Origin: Archangium violaceum
GTDB lineage: Bacteria > Myxococcota > Myxococcia > Myxococcales > Myxococcaceae
Assembly: GCF_016859125.1 (NCBI RefSeq)
Contig: NZ_CP069338.1
Coordinates: 9,117,501-9,181,500 of the forward strand
Reading direction: 5' to 3'
DNA: 64,000 nucleotides
Under the pieces are notes generated by a model. It had not been told where the DNA came from. It made no database searches and saw nothing but the letters and a program-made list of their open reading frames with translations. The position numbers and the translations under genes were made by a program. This document shows positions 57,833 to 64,000 of this stretch, piece after piece; within the stretch, counting starts at the first letter, position 1; every line of letters starts with the position of its first letter.

Positions 57833-59075
57833 TGACAGCGACGCCCATGGTCGCAAGGAAGCGCTCACGCGCATCGCTGATGGGGGCGTTCGTCACGAGG
57901 CAGAGCTCATCGGCAGCGGCGCCGCGGAAGTGCCGATACTCCAGCAGCTGGGACAGCGCTGCGCGTGTTTGGTGCACCTCGTTAGACGGGTCGAGCGTCT
58001 TCGCCTCGAAGATGACGCGTACGCCCTCCAATGGGGCGCGGGCCCAGAGGTCCACTGCCGAAGGGATTTCCTCGATGCTGTCCCACCCGGCTGCGACGAG
58101 ATGTCTCTTCAACGCAGCGAGCAGCTCGTGGTGGTTCTGAACGGCCTTCTCTCGCAGAGCGAGCGTCTCTTCTGGAGACGCCCGTTCACCACTCGGAGTG
58201 AGCGCCGCTGGCCGACGCGACTCATCGAAAGGACGAGGTTCCCGGTGAGCCGGCTGCTGAGTCTGGAGGGGGACTTCTGGCTCCGCTGCGGGCTCCTCGA
58301 CGATGGTGTTGACCTGCTCACGTTCTGGTCCTGCCTGGAGCAGCTGGCGCTGAGGACCAGTGCCTTTGAAACGGAGGCGGAACCGGAGGATGCGACGTCG
58401 CTCCCCACTGTCATCGTCGCCATAGGTCCACCAGTACTGCTGGCACTCTGCGACTCCCAGGAACCGCAGCTTCCGGGTCCCCGCTCGCTCAAACACAAAG
58501 AGGGTACTTAAGTTCTTAACTATACGAAAATCAAAATCTCCAAGCCCCTGGTCTCCGACCCTAGCTCGGCCTGTGTAGATGAGGTCCCTGCCATCCCAGT
58601 AGTCCTCGCAGTTGAAGGACTTCGCCCCTTCGGGGTCGGTGATGAGCAAGACCGCACCCCGATGCGGCACCATTCGACCTCTGCGTCCAAGATATGAGGG
58701 TCTAAATCCGAACATCTCGCCGAGTTCGTCCCAGGAATAAACGCGTCCCGGAATCCGCTCCGGCGCGGAAGAGCGGGGCGCCGCTGGTGCCGTGTCGTCT
58801 TTCACGGTGAATCCGAGTTCCTCGAGCTTGGCGCGTACGGTGGCCTCCCCTCCGCTGAAGTCGCTCGAGGAGAGCGGCCCGCGCTCGGGAAACTGGTAGC
58901 CAAATGCCACGCCAGCGATGGCCTTGGAGTCGTACCGCTTGCCGTCGCTCACGAGGAAGAACGAGCGTGCTCGGCCGAACCCGTACTTCTCCAGAAATGA
59001 CTCGCGTCCGAGCCCGTCGAACTCTGCTATGGCCGCCTCGACAGCGTCTGGAGATGTCAGATCTTGCAGTGCCAT
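57753..59075 (-). CDS. ScoMcrA-like modification-dependent restriction endonuclease, PD-(D/E)XK type
   Basis: 440 residues from the ATG at 59075 (the frame is open to 59111). N-terminal about 100 residues resemble the ScoMcrA-type head domain (DAVEAAIAEFDGLGRESFLE, YDSKAIAGVAFGY). Next an SRA-like recognition domain (about 110-230: PGRVYSWDELGEMFG, YWDGRDLIYTGRARVGDQG, RKLRFLGVAECQQYWW). A charged linker follows and then a PD-(D/E)XK nuclease (AVDLWAR, VIFEAKTL, QTRAALSQLLEYRHF: Asp, Glu-x-Lys, Gln). Such proteins cut DNA with modified bases or backbones. It lies opposite the phage genes, with a locally AT-rich stretch near 58500-58540: typical anti-phage cargo. Confidence 0.8.
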   Translation of the reverse strand: MALQDLTSPDAVEAAIAEFDGLGRESFLEKYGFGRARSFFLVSDGKRYDSKAIAGVAFGYQFPERGPLSSSDFSGGEATVRAKLEELGFTVKDDTAPAAPRSSAPERIPGRVYSWDELGEMFGFRPSYLGRRGRMVPHRGAVLLITDPEGAKSFNCEDYWDGRDLIYTGRARVGDQGLGDFDFRIVKNLSTLFVFERAGTRKLRFLGVAECQQYWWTYGDDDSGERRRILRFRLRFKGTGPQRQLLQAGPEREQVNTIVEEPAAEPEVPLQTQQPAHREPRPFDESRRPAALTPSGERASPEETLALREKAVQNHHELLAALKRHLVAAGWDSIEEIPSAVDLWARAPLEGVRVIFEAKTLDPSNEVHQTRAALSQLLEYRHFRGAAADELCLVTNAPISDARERFLATMGVAVITYDGEGFQVSGALARPWLAEFASNR

Positions 59076-59186
59076 GTCGGAAGAATAGTCCGTCCATCGG
59101 GCATGGGCCATGGCGACGCATTCTCACCTACACCCAGTCTCGCCCGCTGCACCAACGCCTCTTCTGCTTGGGCAAGGAGGTGCGTC

Positions 59187-59747
59187 ATGGCAGCAGCCCC
59201 CACCCAGCCCACGTACAGCTTCGATGTGCCCGTGAAGACGGCGAGCACCAGCAACCTGCGCGAGCACCCCATGGCGCGTTACCGCAGGACGGACGCACAG
59301 AAGCGCGCCACCCGCCGCCGCTGCCCGGAGTGGACGGCTGGCCCGCTCGTGGTGGTGCGCCTCACCCGGGTGTCTCCACGACAGCTGGATGACGACAACG
59401 TGCGAGGGGCGCTGAAGTCCGTCCGGGATGCCGTGGCCACCTGGCTGCGCGTGGACGATGCCTCGCCCCTGGTGCGGTGGGAGTACCTCCAGGCGAAGGG
59501 GGCCACTCCGCTGGTGAGAGTCCAGGTGATGCTGGTGTCTCCGGTTGGTACCGGCGCTGCTCCGACGGCAAGCATCCTCCCGGAGATCCTTGAATCCGGT
59601 CCGGGCGCCCACCCGTTGGTCGAGGTCGAAGCCGACGCTGGAGGGCTCCGCGTTGTTCGCGAGCCGGGCAGTGGCCGTGTCCGCGCTCCGCGCTCCCTTG
59701 CTGCTCTCGCCACCCCAGCCACCTACCGCCCCGGGAGTCCTCGATGA
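59187..59747 (+). CDS. RusA-like Holliday-junction resolvase
   Basis: 186 residues; the ATG at 59187 has AAGGAGGTG 6 bases upstream. The core resembles RusA-like resolvases: a basic N-terminal stretch (RYRRTDAQKRATRRR), the acidic LDDDNVRGALKSVRDAVATW motif supplying catalytic Asp residues, then RVDDASPLVRWEYLQAKG with further acidic and Lys residues. The C-terminal about 70 residues are extra and low-complexity. RusA cleaves four-way junctions in phage recombination and packaging. Confidence 0.65.
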   Translation: MAAAPTQPTYSFDVPVKTASTSNLREHPMARYRRTDAQKRATRRRCPEWTAGPLVVVRLTRVSPRQLDDDNVRGALKSVRDAVATWLRVDDASPLVRWEYLQAKGATPLVRVQVMLVSPVGTGAAPTASILPEILESGPGAHPLVEVEADAGGLRVVREPGSGRVRAPRSLAALATPATYRPGSPR

Positions 59748-60076
59748 GCTGCGTAACGAAGCTGGTGCGACCCGCCACCGTCACCTGCGGGTGTGGTGCC
59801 ACCCTCATGGTGAAGACAGGGGGCGGTCCGCTGCCCTCCAAGTGCGCCCGGTGCAAGGAGCTGGCGAAGGCGCCGAGCCGGAAGCGGGCCGTGGCGAAGC
59901 GGCGCGCGAAGCGCCTGCGCGTGCGGGATTTCACGGGTGAGGCCGCGGTGGAACTCGACTGGGCTGAGCAGCTGGCGGACGAGCGCGTGGCGTTGGGCTG
60001 CGCCTTCGAGAACTTCCGTGCGCAGGTGCTCGCGCTGGCCCGCGACTGGGGCCTCCCGGCTCCCGCTGTGCAGTAG
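59744..60076 (+). CDS. Phage zinc-ribbon hypothetical protein
   Basis: 110 residues, ATGA-coupled to the RusA-like gene. Residues about 14-37 hold two Cys pairs (CGC and CARC), a zinc-ribbon pattern. A very basic helix follows (RKRAVAKRRAKRLRVR), then an acidic helical tail. Probably binds nucleic acid; partner unknown. Confidence 0.65.
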   Translation: MSCVTKLVRPATVTCGCGATLMVKTGGGPLPSKCARCKELAKAPSRKRAVAKRRAKRLRVRDFTGEAAVELDWAEQLADERVALGCAFENFRAQVLALARDWGLPAPAVQ

Positions 60077-60101
60077 CAGGGAAGTGTCCTTGGCCAACTC
60101 C

Positions 60102-60117
60102 GTGCACATTTTTGCAC
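60102..60117. promoter_or_regulatory. Short inverted repeat upstream of the phage sigma gene
   Basis: GTGCA-CATTTT-TGCAC, 5-bp arms about an AT-rich centre, 19 bases before the sigma-factor ATG and just after the preceding stop. Candidate operator or promoter element; no clear -10/-35 pair found. Confidence 0.3.
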
Positions 60118-60135
60118 CTGTGGCACGGATAGAGG

Positions 60136-61131
60136 ATGGCCTGTCCAGCACCGTCCCTGTCCCGAGCCACACCGCCCGCGTCCTCTCGCGTGAGGACAGC
60201 GCGGCCGCAGGCGCTGGAGTCCCCCACCCAGCTGTCCCTGCCGATTTCCGTCCCCACGCGCCAGGTGCAGCGCAGGGAGCGGGCCCACCGGCCCCACCTG
60301 CGCCAGCGCACCCTCCCAGGGGTGGACACCCGGCAACGGGTGTTGCCCTTCCGTCGCTCGAAGAGCGACAGCCTCCTCACGCCGGAGCTCGCCGAGGCCA
60401 TGGAGACGGCCCTCGCCGAGGTGCGTTCCGCTGCGGAGGGCGGCCGTAGGCAGCGCGCCGCCGAGGCTCTGCTGCTGCAGCTGCTCACCCCCTTCCTCAA
60501 GGGCGAGGTGGCGCACGCCCTGGCGCACCACGAGCGCACCCACCTCAACAGGGACGACCTTCTGCAGGAGGCCCTCTTGCGCGCCCAGAAACTGTGGAAG
60601 GGCTTCACCCCCGGGTGGGCTGGACCTGGCCGCACCCTGTACCCGGCCTACGTCAAGAAGGCCGTCCGGCAGCACCTGGGCAACGTGCTCGAGGACGCCA
60701 AGCTGATCGGCCCCACTCACTGGGGGAGGAAGCTCGCCGCCCGCGCGCGCAAGCGGATGAAGCGTGAGCCCACGGTGACGTACGAGGAGGCCCTGAAGAC
60801 GGAGGGCGCGGACCACGCCACCACCCTCGGGCTCACCCTGGGGGCTACCCGCGCCGACGAGCGCGAGGCCGAGCTGCTCGCCGACGAGCAGGACGAGGAG
60901 CAGGCCGAGGAGACGCGGCAGTTCGAGCTGGGCTCCGCCGCGGTGGCCGCTCTCCGTCGCCTCCCCCAGCGCGAGCGCATGGCCGTGGCCGTCCCCCTGG
61001 GGCTGTCCCGGGTGCAGCTCTCCGACGGCGAGCTCGCCCGCCGCCTCAAGTGCACCCTCCCGGAGTTGCTGGCCGCCCGGGAGCGCGGGCTGGCGACCCT
61101 TCGAGAAGACATGAGGAGGGCAGCATGCTGA
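60136..61131 (+). CDS. Phage-encoded sigma70-type RNA polymerase sigma factor
   Basis: 331 residues if the ATG at 60136 is used; the first about 80 residues are low-complexity and the true start may be later. Sigma region 2 is visible at about 118-190 (LTPFLKGEVAHALAHHER, RDDLLQEALLRAQKLWKGF, YVKKAVRQHLGNVL) and a region 4-like helix-turn-helix near the C-terminus (ALRRLPQRERMAVAVPLGLS, SDGELARRLKCTLPELLAAR). An acidic linker lies between. Likely redirects polymerase to phage late promoters. Next gene overlaps by 7 bases. Confidence 0.75.
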   Translation: MACPAPSLSRATPPASSRVRTARPQALESPTQLSLPISVPTRQVQRRERAHRPHLRQRTLPGVDTRQRVLPFRRSKSDSLLTPELAEAMETALAEVRSAAEGGRRQRAAEALLLQLLTPFLKGEVAHALAHHERTHLNRDDLLQEALLRAQKLWKGFTPGWAGPGRTLYPAYVKKAVRQHLGNVLEDAKLIGPTHWGRKLAARARKRMKREPTVTYEEALKTEGADHATTLGLTLGATRADEREAELLADEQDEEQAEETRQFELGSAAVAALRRLPQRERMAVAVPLGLSRVQLSDGELARRLKCTLPELLAARERGLATLREDMRRAAC

Positions 61132-61535
61132 GTCTTTCGATTCGAGAGGTGGCCGCGATGATGCTGGGCATGGTGGTGTCCGACCCGGACACGCGGCTCG
61201 GCTTCGTCGCCTCGTCCCGGGAGAGCGCCCGGCTCACCGGCTTCGCGGTGGCCGAACTGCTGAAGAGCAAGGGAGTGGTGTGGCACCCCGCCTACCAGGA
61301 GGTGCGCTGGCCGAGCGGCGCCAAGGCGGTGTTCGTCTCCGTGAAGGAGCCGGACAGGATGCGCGGGTACCGCTGGGCGGGAGCCTTCATGTCCGCCGCC
61401 GCGGCCGAACTGGCGGACGAATACGCCCGGCACGTTGTGGACTCCAACGCCCGGCCGCCCGGCACCGTCGTCTCGGGGTGCGCCGAGGTGGCCAGCCGGG
61501 ACGCCCTCTCCGAACTGCAGCGCGAGGCGGCCTGA
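61125..61535 (+). CDS. Phage hypothetical protein, faintly terminase-like
   Basis: 136 residues; AGGAGG 6 bases before the ATG. The segment RWPSGAKAVFVSVKEPDRMR followed by GYRWAGAFMSAAAAELAD recalls the Walker-B side of large terminase ATPases (WPNGA...EPDRLRG...), but there is no Walker A and the protein is far too short for a terminase. Either a diverged single-domain relative or coincidence. Confidence 0.6.
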   Translation: MLSLSIREVAAMMLGMVVSDPDTRLGFVASSRESARLTGFAVAELLKSKGVVWHPAYQEVRWPSGAKAVFVSVKEPDRMRGYRWAGAFMSAAAAELADEYARHVVDSNARPPGTVVSGCAEVASRDALSELQREAA

Positions 61536-61819
61536 TGCCGATTATTGTCGCCCAGAAGGACGGCACCTGCCGGGCCTGCGGCAAGCTCGTCCGCAAGGGC
61601 GAGGAGGCGGACTACACCGCCGAGCAGGGCCTGGCCCACCCCGAGCCCCAGTGCTCCGCGGCGCCCGCCCTCCACCGCCCCAACCGCCGGGCAGGTCAGT
61701 GCCGCTGTGGCGCCTCGGTACCGGCCGGCGCCGGGCGGCTTCGCCTCCTCGAGGACAGGGGGGCTGCTGGCGGTGGGAAGAGCTGGGCTGTGGACTGCGC
61801 CGCCTGCGCGGGCTTGTGA
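61535..61819 (+). CDS. Phage zinc-binding hypothetical protein
   Basis: 94 residues; the start shares one base with the previous stop (TGATG). Cys pairs CRAC (12-15), CRC near 57 and CAAC near 90 with an intervening CSAA suggest one or two zinc knuckles. Similar small zinc proteins accompany sigma factors and nucleases in phages. Last gene of the plus-strand run before the lipoprotein. Confidence 0.6.
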   Translation: MPIIVAQKDGTCRACGKLVRKGEEADYTAEQGLAHPEPQCSAAPALHRPNRRAGQCRCGASVPAGAGRLRLLEDRGAAGGGKSWAVDCAACAGL

Positions 61820-61875
61820 CGTACCCGTCAGGCGGTTAGGGTCCCATCCGGAATGGTGAAACGGGAGGGATGCCC

Positions 61876-62328
61876 ATGTTCCGTCGACTGAGCGTTCTGG
61901 CGTGTGCGTTGGTTGCCGCAGTCGCGTGCGACGCTCCTCCGCCCGGGGGCAATCCGCCACCGGTCGTTGGTGAGACAGACGCGGGGACGGCGCTCACGGA
62001 TAACGTCGATGTAGTGCTGCGCAACACAACCGATAAGCCCATCCGCCTCGATGTCGTCGGTACTGTTCAGGATCTTGCTGGTGGGCCCTCCCTCGATATC
62101 TGGAGGCCCGGCATTATTGAGGTGCCTGCCAACACCGAAACGAAGCTTGTGGGGGTCCTCTCCGCCCCTCTCGCGCATCGCCTCAGTGTTGACGCGGACG
62201 CCATGGAAGGAGGATCCGTTGGCTCTGGCCGGGGTATGAGTGTCAAGACAATGAATGAGCGCCCGGCCTGCGAGATACAGACCACGGGAGCTCCACACCC
62301 CAATGCCATCTCGGTGGTGTGCAAGTAG
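61876..62328 (+). CDS. Secreted lipoprotein, hypothetical
   Basis: 150 residues. I prefer the second ATG (61876), which has GGGAGGG at proper spacing; the first ATG at 61870 is too close. Signal MFRRLSVLACALVAAVAC with a lipobox-type Cys18, then a Pro/Gly spacer (DAPPPGGNPPP) and a beta-rich domain (VDVVLRNTTDKPIRLDVVG, IIEVPANTETKLVGVL). Possible superinfection-exclusion or lysogenic-conversion lipoprotein. It ends directly against the convergent tail gene. Confidence 0.75.
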   Translation: MFRRLSVLACALVAAVACDAPPPGGNPPPVVGETDAGTALTDNVDVVLRNTTDKPIRLDVVGTVQDLAGGPSLDIWRPGIIEVPANTETKLVGVLSAPLAHRLSVDADAMEGGSVGSGRGMSVKTMNERPACEIQTTGAPHPNAISVVCK

Positions 62329-64000
62329 TCAGGCAGATCTGTAGCTGATTCCCTGTAGGCTGACCCACGTGGTGGACCCGCTCACCACGTACACATTCCC
62401 GTCGCTCCGAACCTCGATGCTGCCCATACCGGTGGCGGTCAACACAGCGAAGTCTCGCGTTGCTGGTGGTCGGTGGGTCGACGGGAGAATGAAGGCCACG
62501 CTCCCCGTGGAGCCGCCTTTCATCGTGCCCTCGATGTGAACGCGCCCGGAGCTGTCCTTGTAGTACCTGACCCCGTTGCGCCCGTAGTCGGTGAAGTTGT
62601 CCCAGGTTCCAACGAACGTGGGCATCACCGCAGCCTCCTGCACATTGTCGGACTGGGCGATCTGGACAGAGTCGACGTTTACGGTGCTGCCGAGAGACGG
62701 GAGTGTCGCAGTGATTCTTGCTCGAACGTAGCGAGCTCCTGATGGTGCTGTGGCGGAAATCGCTGAACGCGCCCAGGGCGCACCGGCGCCGAAGGTGCGC
62801 GCAGCGGTCTCAAAGCCGACAGAGACGAGACCAGCATCGAGCCACTCGACGGAGACCGACACAGTGGAGCCGGTGCTGCCCTTGGCGAACGCATCCACGC
62901 TGTAGCGGAGACCAGGTCGTGCGGCGACGGCGTCAGACACCAGGGCTGGTCCGCTGCCCGAGATGAACATCAGGGACCGAGCCCCGCTGAGTGCATCCGC
63001 GCTCATCACGACGTCCGTCCCCCAGGATCCATACAGCATTGCCCACCCGTCAGGTGGACCTGATGGATCGGTCTGTGCCTCGAAATCCGAGTTGAGAGGA
63101 AGGGTGGCATACGAGACTCGGGGCTGCAGCACGCCTGGGCTCACGTACCGAGGTGCCAGCGTTACCTCCTCAGAGGCCGGACCGATGTTGCCCTTCCTAT
63201 CCCTCGAGCGCACTCGCGCGTAGTAGCTCACGCCGGCCGTGAGCCCCGTCAGGTCGAAGCGTGTGGAGCTGCTCACCGCCTTCAACGTCGCCGCGGAGAG
63301 CGTGAAGCCAGGAGAGGTGCCGACGTGGAGCTCGTATTCCTCGGGCACGGGGCCTCCGGAGGTGACATTGGGGGCGGTGAAGAGCAGCACGGCCCCCGTC
63401 ACCGAGTTCGTCACCGAGAGGCCCGAGGGGGCGGCGGGCCCTGTGAAGGGCACCGTCGGCGCCGTGTACCCGTCCGCGTTGCGGCTGAGCCACAGCCGGG
63501 CGCCGAGCGACGGCTTCCCGTTGAGGGCGAGGCGCGTCTTGCCGTCCGTGCTGGTGAGGGTGTGCGTCACCTGGCGCACCGCCAGCACCTGGGCGGTGGT
63601 GAAGTGGAAACCGTTGGGGGCGAGCTGCACCAGGTCGGCGAGATCGAATCCCGGGTGGAAGCGCACCTCCACCGAAGCGCCGACGTCGCAGGTGGAGAGG
63701 TCCGCGAGTCCGGCCTCCGCGAGCCGCACGGCCTCGTCATGGGTGCGGATGCCGCTCGTCGTGGCCTCTGCCAGCCACATGGTGCGCGGGAGCGCGATGC
63801 CTCCGGAGGTGATGTACCCGTAGCGCTGCGTCGCCGCCTCGTCCTCGCGCGCCACCGTCTTGCGCTTCGGCTGGCCGGCCGCGTCCAGGTCCTCCTCGTC
63901 CGAGTACGTCACCTCCACCCGGGTGCGCACGTTCTCCAGCGAGGTGGTGAACTCACCGAGGTACTGGTAGTCGCTCGGCCCGTACGTCCATGTGGGCGCC
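62329..64000 (-). CDS. Phage tail/host-specificity protein, C-terminal part (5' end outside window)
   Basis: The frame is open to the right edge, so at least 556 residues are C-terminal to a longer protein. Visible order: a tail-tip-like region (YGPSDYQYLGEFTTSLENV, EEDLDAAGQPKRKTVARED, VEVRFHPGFDLADLVQLAPN), a fibronectin type III domain (APSGLSVTN, YELHVGTSPGFTL, LTGLTAGVSYYARVRSRD), a carbohydrate-binding-module-like beta-sandwich (about 300-450: LNSDFEAQTDPSGPPDGWAM, RSAISATAPSGARYVRARI) and a C-terminal receptor-type domain with GTWDNFTDYG and IEGTMKGGSTG. Similar to central tail/tip-attachment proteins that carry receptor-binding parts. Confidence 0.8.
   Translation of the reverse strand, partial: APTWTYGPSDYQYLGEFTTSLENVRTRVEVTYSDEEDLDAAGQPKRKTVAREDEAATQRYGYITSGGIALPRTMWLAEATTSGIRTHDEAVRLAEAGLADLSTCDVGASVEVRFHPGFDLADLVQLAPNGFHFTTAQVLAVRQVTHTLTSTDGKTRLALNGKPSLGARLWLSRNADGYTAPTVPFTGPAAPSGLSVTNSVTGAVLLFTAPNVTSGGPVPEEYELHVGTSPGFTLSAATLKAVSSSTRFDLTGLTAGVSYYARVRSRDRKGNIGPASEEVTLAPRYVSPGVLQPRVSYATLPLNSDFEAQTDPSGPPDGWAMLYGSWGTDVVMSADALSGARSLMFISGSGPALVSDAVAARPGLRYSVDAFAKGSTGSTVSVSVEWLDAGLVSVGFETAARTFGAGAPWARSAISATAPSGARYVRARITATLPSLGSTVNVDSVQIAQSDNVQEAAVMPTFVGTWDNFTDYGRNGVRYYKDSSGRVHIEGTMKGGSTGSVAFILPSTHRPPATRDFAVLTATGMGSIEVRSDGNVYVVSGSTTWVSLQGISYRSA

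Larger units (their letters stand above)
50912..64000. mobile_element. Prophage (left part), probably integrated at tRNA-Arg
   Basis: From just after the tRNA to the window edge there is a tightly packed gene set with mostly 4-base start/stop overlaps: DUF5131, D12 adenine methyltransferase, replisome-organiser-like protein, RusA-like resolvase, sigma factor and, on the other strand, a tail protein. Many genes have no recognisable family, as expected for a temperate phage. No integrase or capsid genes are seen; they should lie to the right, where the second attachment site (a copy of the tRNA 3' end) is also expected. Confidence 0.85.

Noticed and set aside
60123-60143. Sigma54 promoter (TGGCAC near 60121) in front of the phage sigma gene
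   Set aside because: The GC-element TTGC at the required spacing is absent.

Overview
This GC-rich window most likely comes from a myxobacterium of the Cystobacterineae (Archangium/Cystobacter/Myxococcus relatives). The evidence is the codon bias, the giant hybrid NRPS-PKS genes, a DUF3396-type gene and the family types present. This placement is inference; no marker gene for taxonomy lies in the window. The window has three specialised-metabolite systems side by side, followed by a prophage.

1-7.9 kb: the 3' end of an FAD-linked oxidoreductase, then a minus-strand class II lanthipeptide operon. Read from its promoter near 7.98 kb it runs precursor lanA (7682-7882), a strong intrinsic terminator, a small membrane protein, lanT (peptidase-ABC exporter), an unrecognised protein and lanM. 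8.0-10.6 kb: two tandem GT1-type glycosyltransferases, preceded by a 24-codon ORF with a strong ribosome binding site. 10.7-15.0 kb: a Lys/Ala-rich protein, two broken genes (one is a DUF3396 gene stopped by a single in-frame TGA), and a three-gene exported/envelope operon containing an M28 metallopeptidase.

15.26-45.37 kb: three overlapping plus-strand genes form one NRPS-PKS line: FAAL-ACP-C-A-PCP / KS-AT-ACP-C-(decayed A with inserted luciferase-like monooxygenase)-C-A-PCP-E / C-A-PCP-E*-C-A-PCP-C-PCP-C-A-PCP-TE. Hand-read pocket codes suggest Tyr for the first A domain and Glu (or Gln) for the fifth amino-acid-related module. The predicted product is a lipopeptide with a fatty acyl cap, a Tyr-like residue extended by an unreduced and probably oxygenated malonate unit, then several amino acids and TE release. 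Oddities are an A domain broken by an oxygenase and lacking its C-terminal lobe and PCP, an epimerase whose second catalytic-motif His is Gln, and a C-PCP unit with no A domain inside a 1662-bp direct repeat.

45.6-50.5 kb: a second, unrelated lanthipeptide system of class I: a 55-residue precursor with four Ser/Cys pairs, LanC and full-length LanB, with no dedicated exporter or protease visible. A perfect 16-bp palindrome lies in front of it. 50.84-64 kb: tRNA-Arg(CCT), then a densely packed prophage whose plus-strand genes overlap by 4-8 bases. It carries a DUF5131 protein, a D12 adenine methyltransferase, a replisome-organiser-like protein, a RusA-like resolvase, a sigma factor and a lipoprotein. 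A ScoMcrA-like modification-dependent nuclease sits on the opposite strand as cargo, and a tail protein runs off the right edge. The integrase and right end are outside the window.
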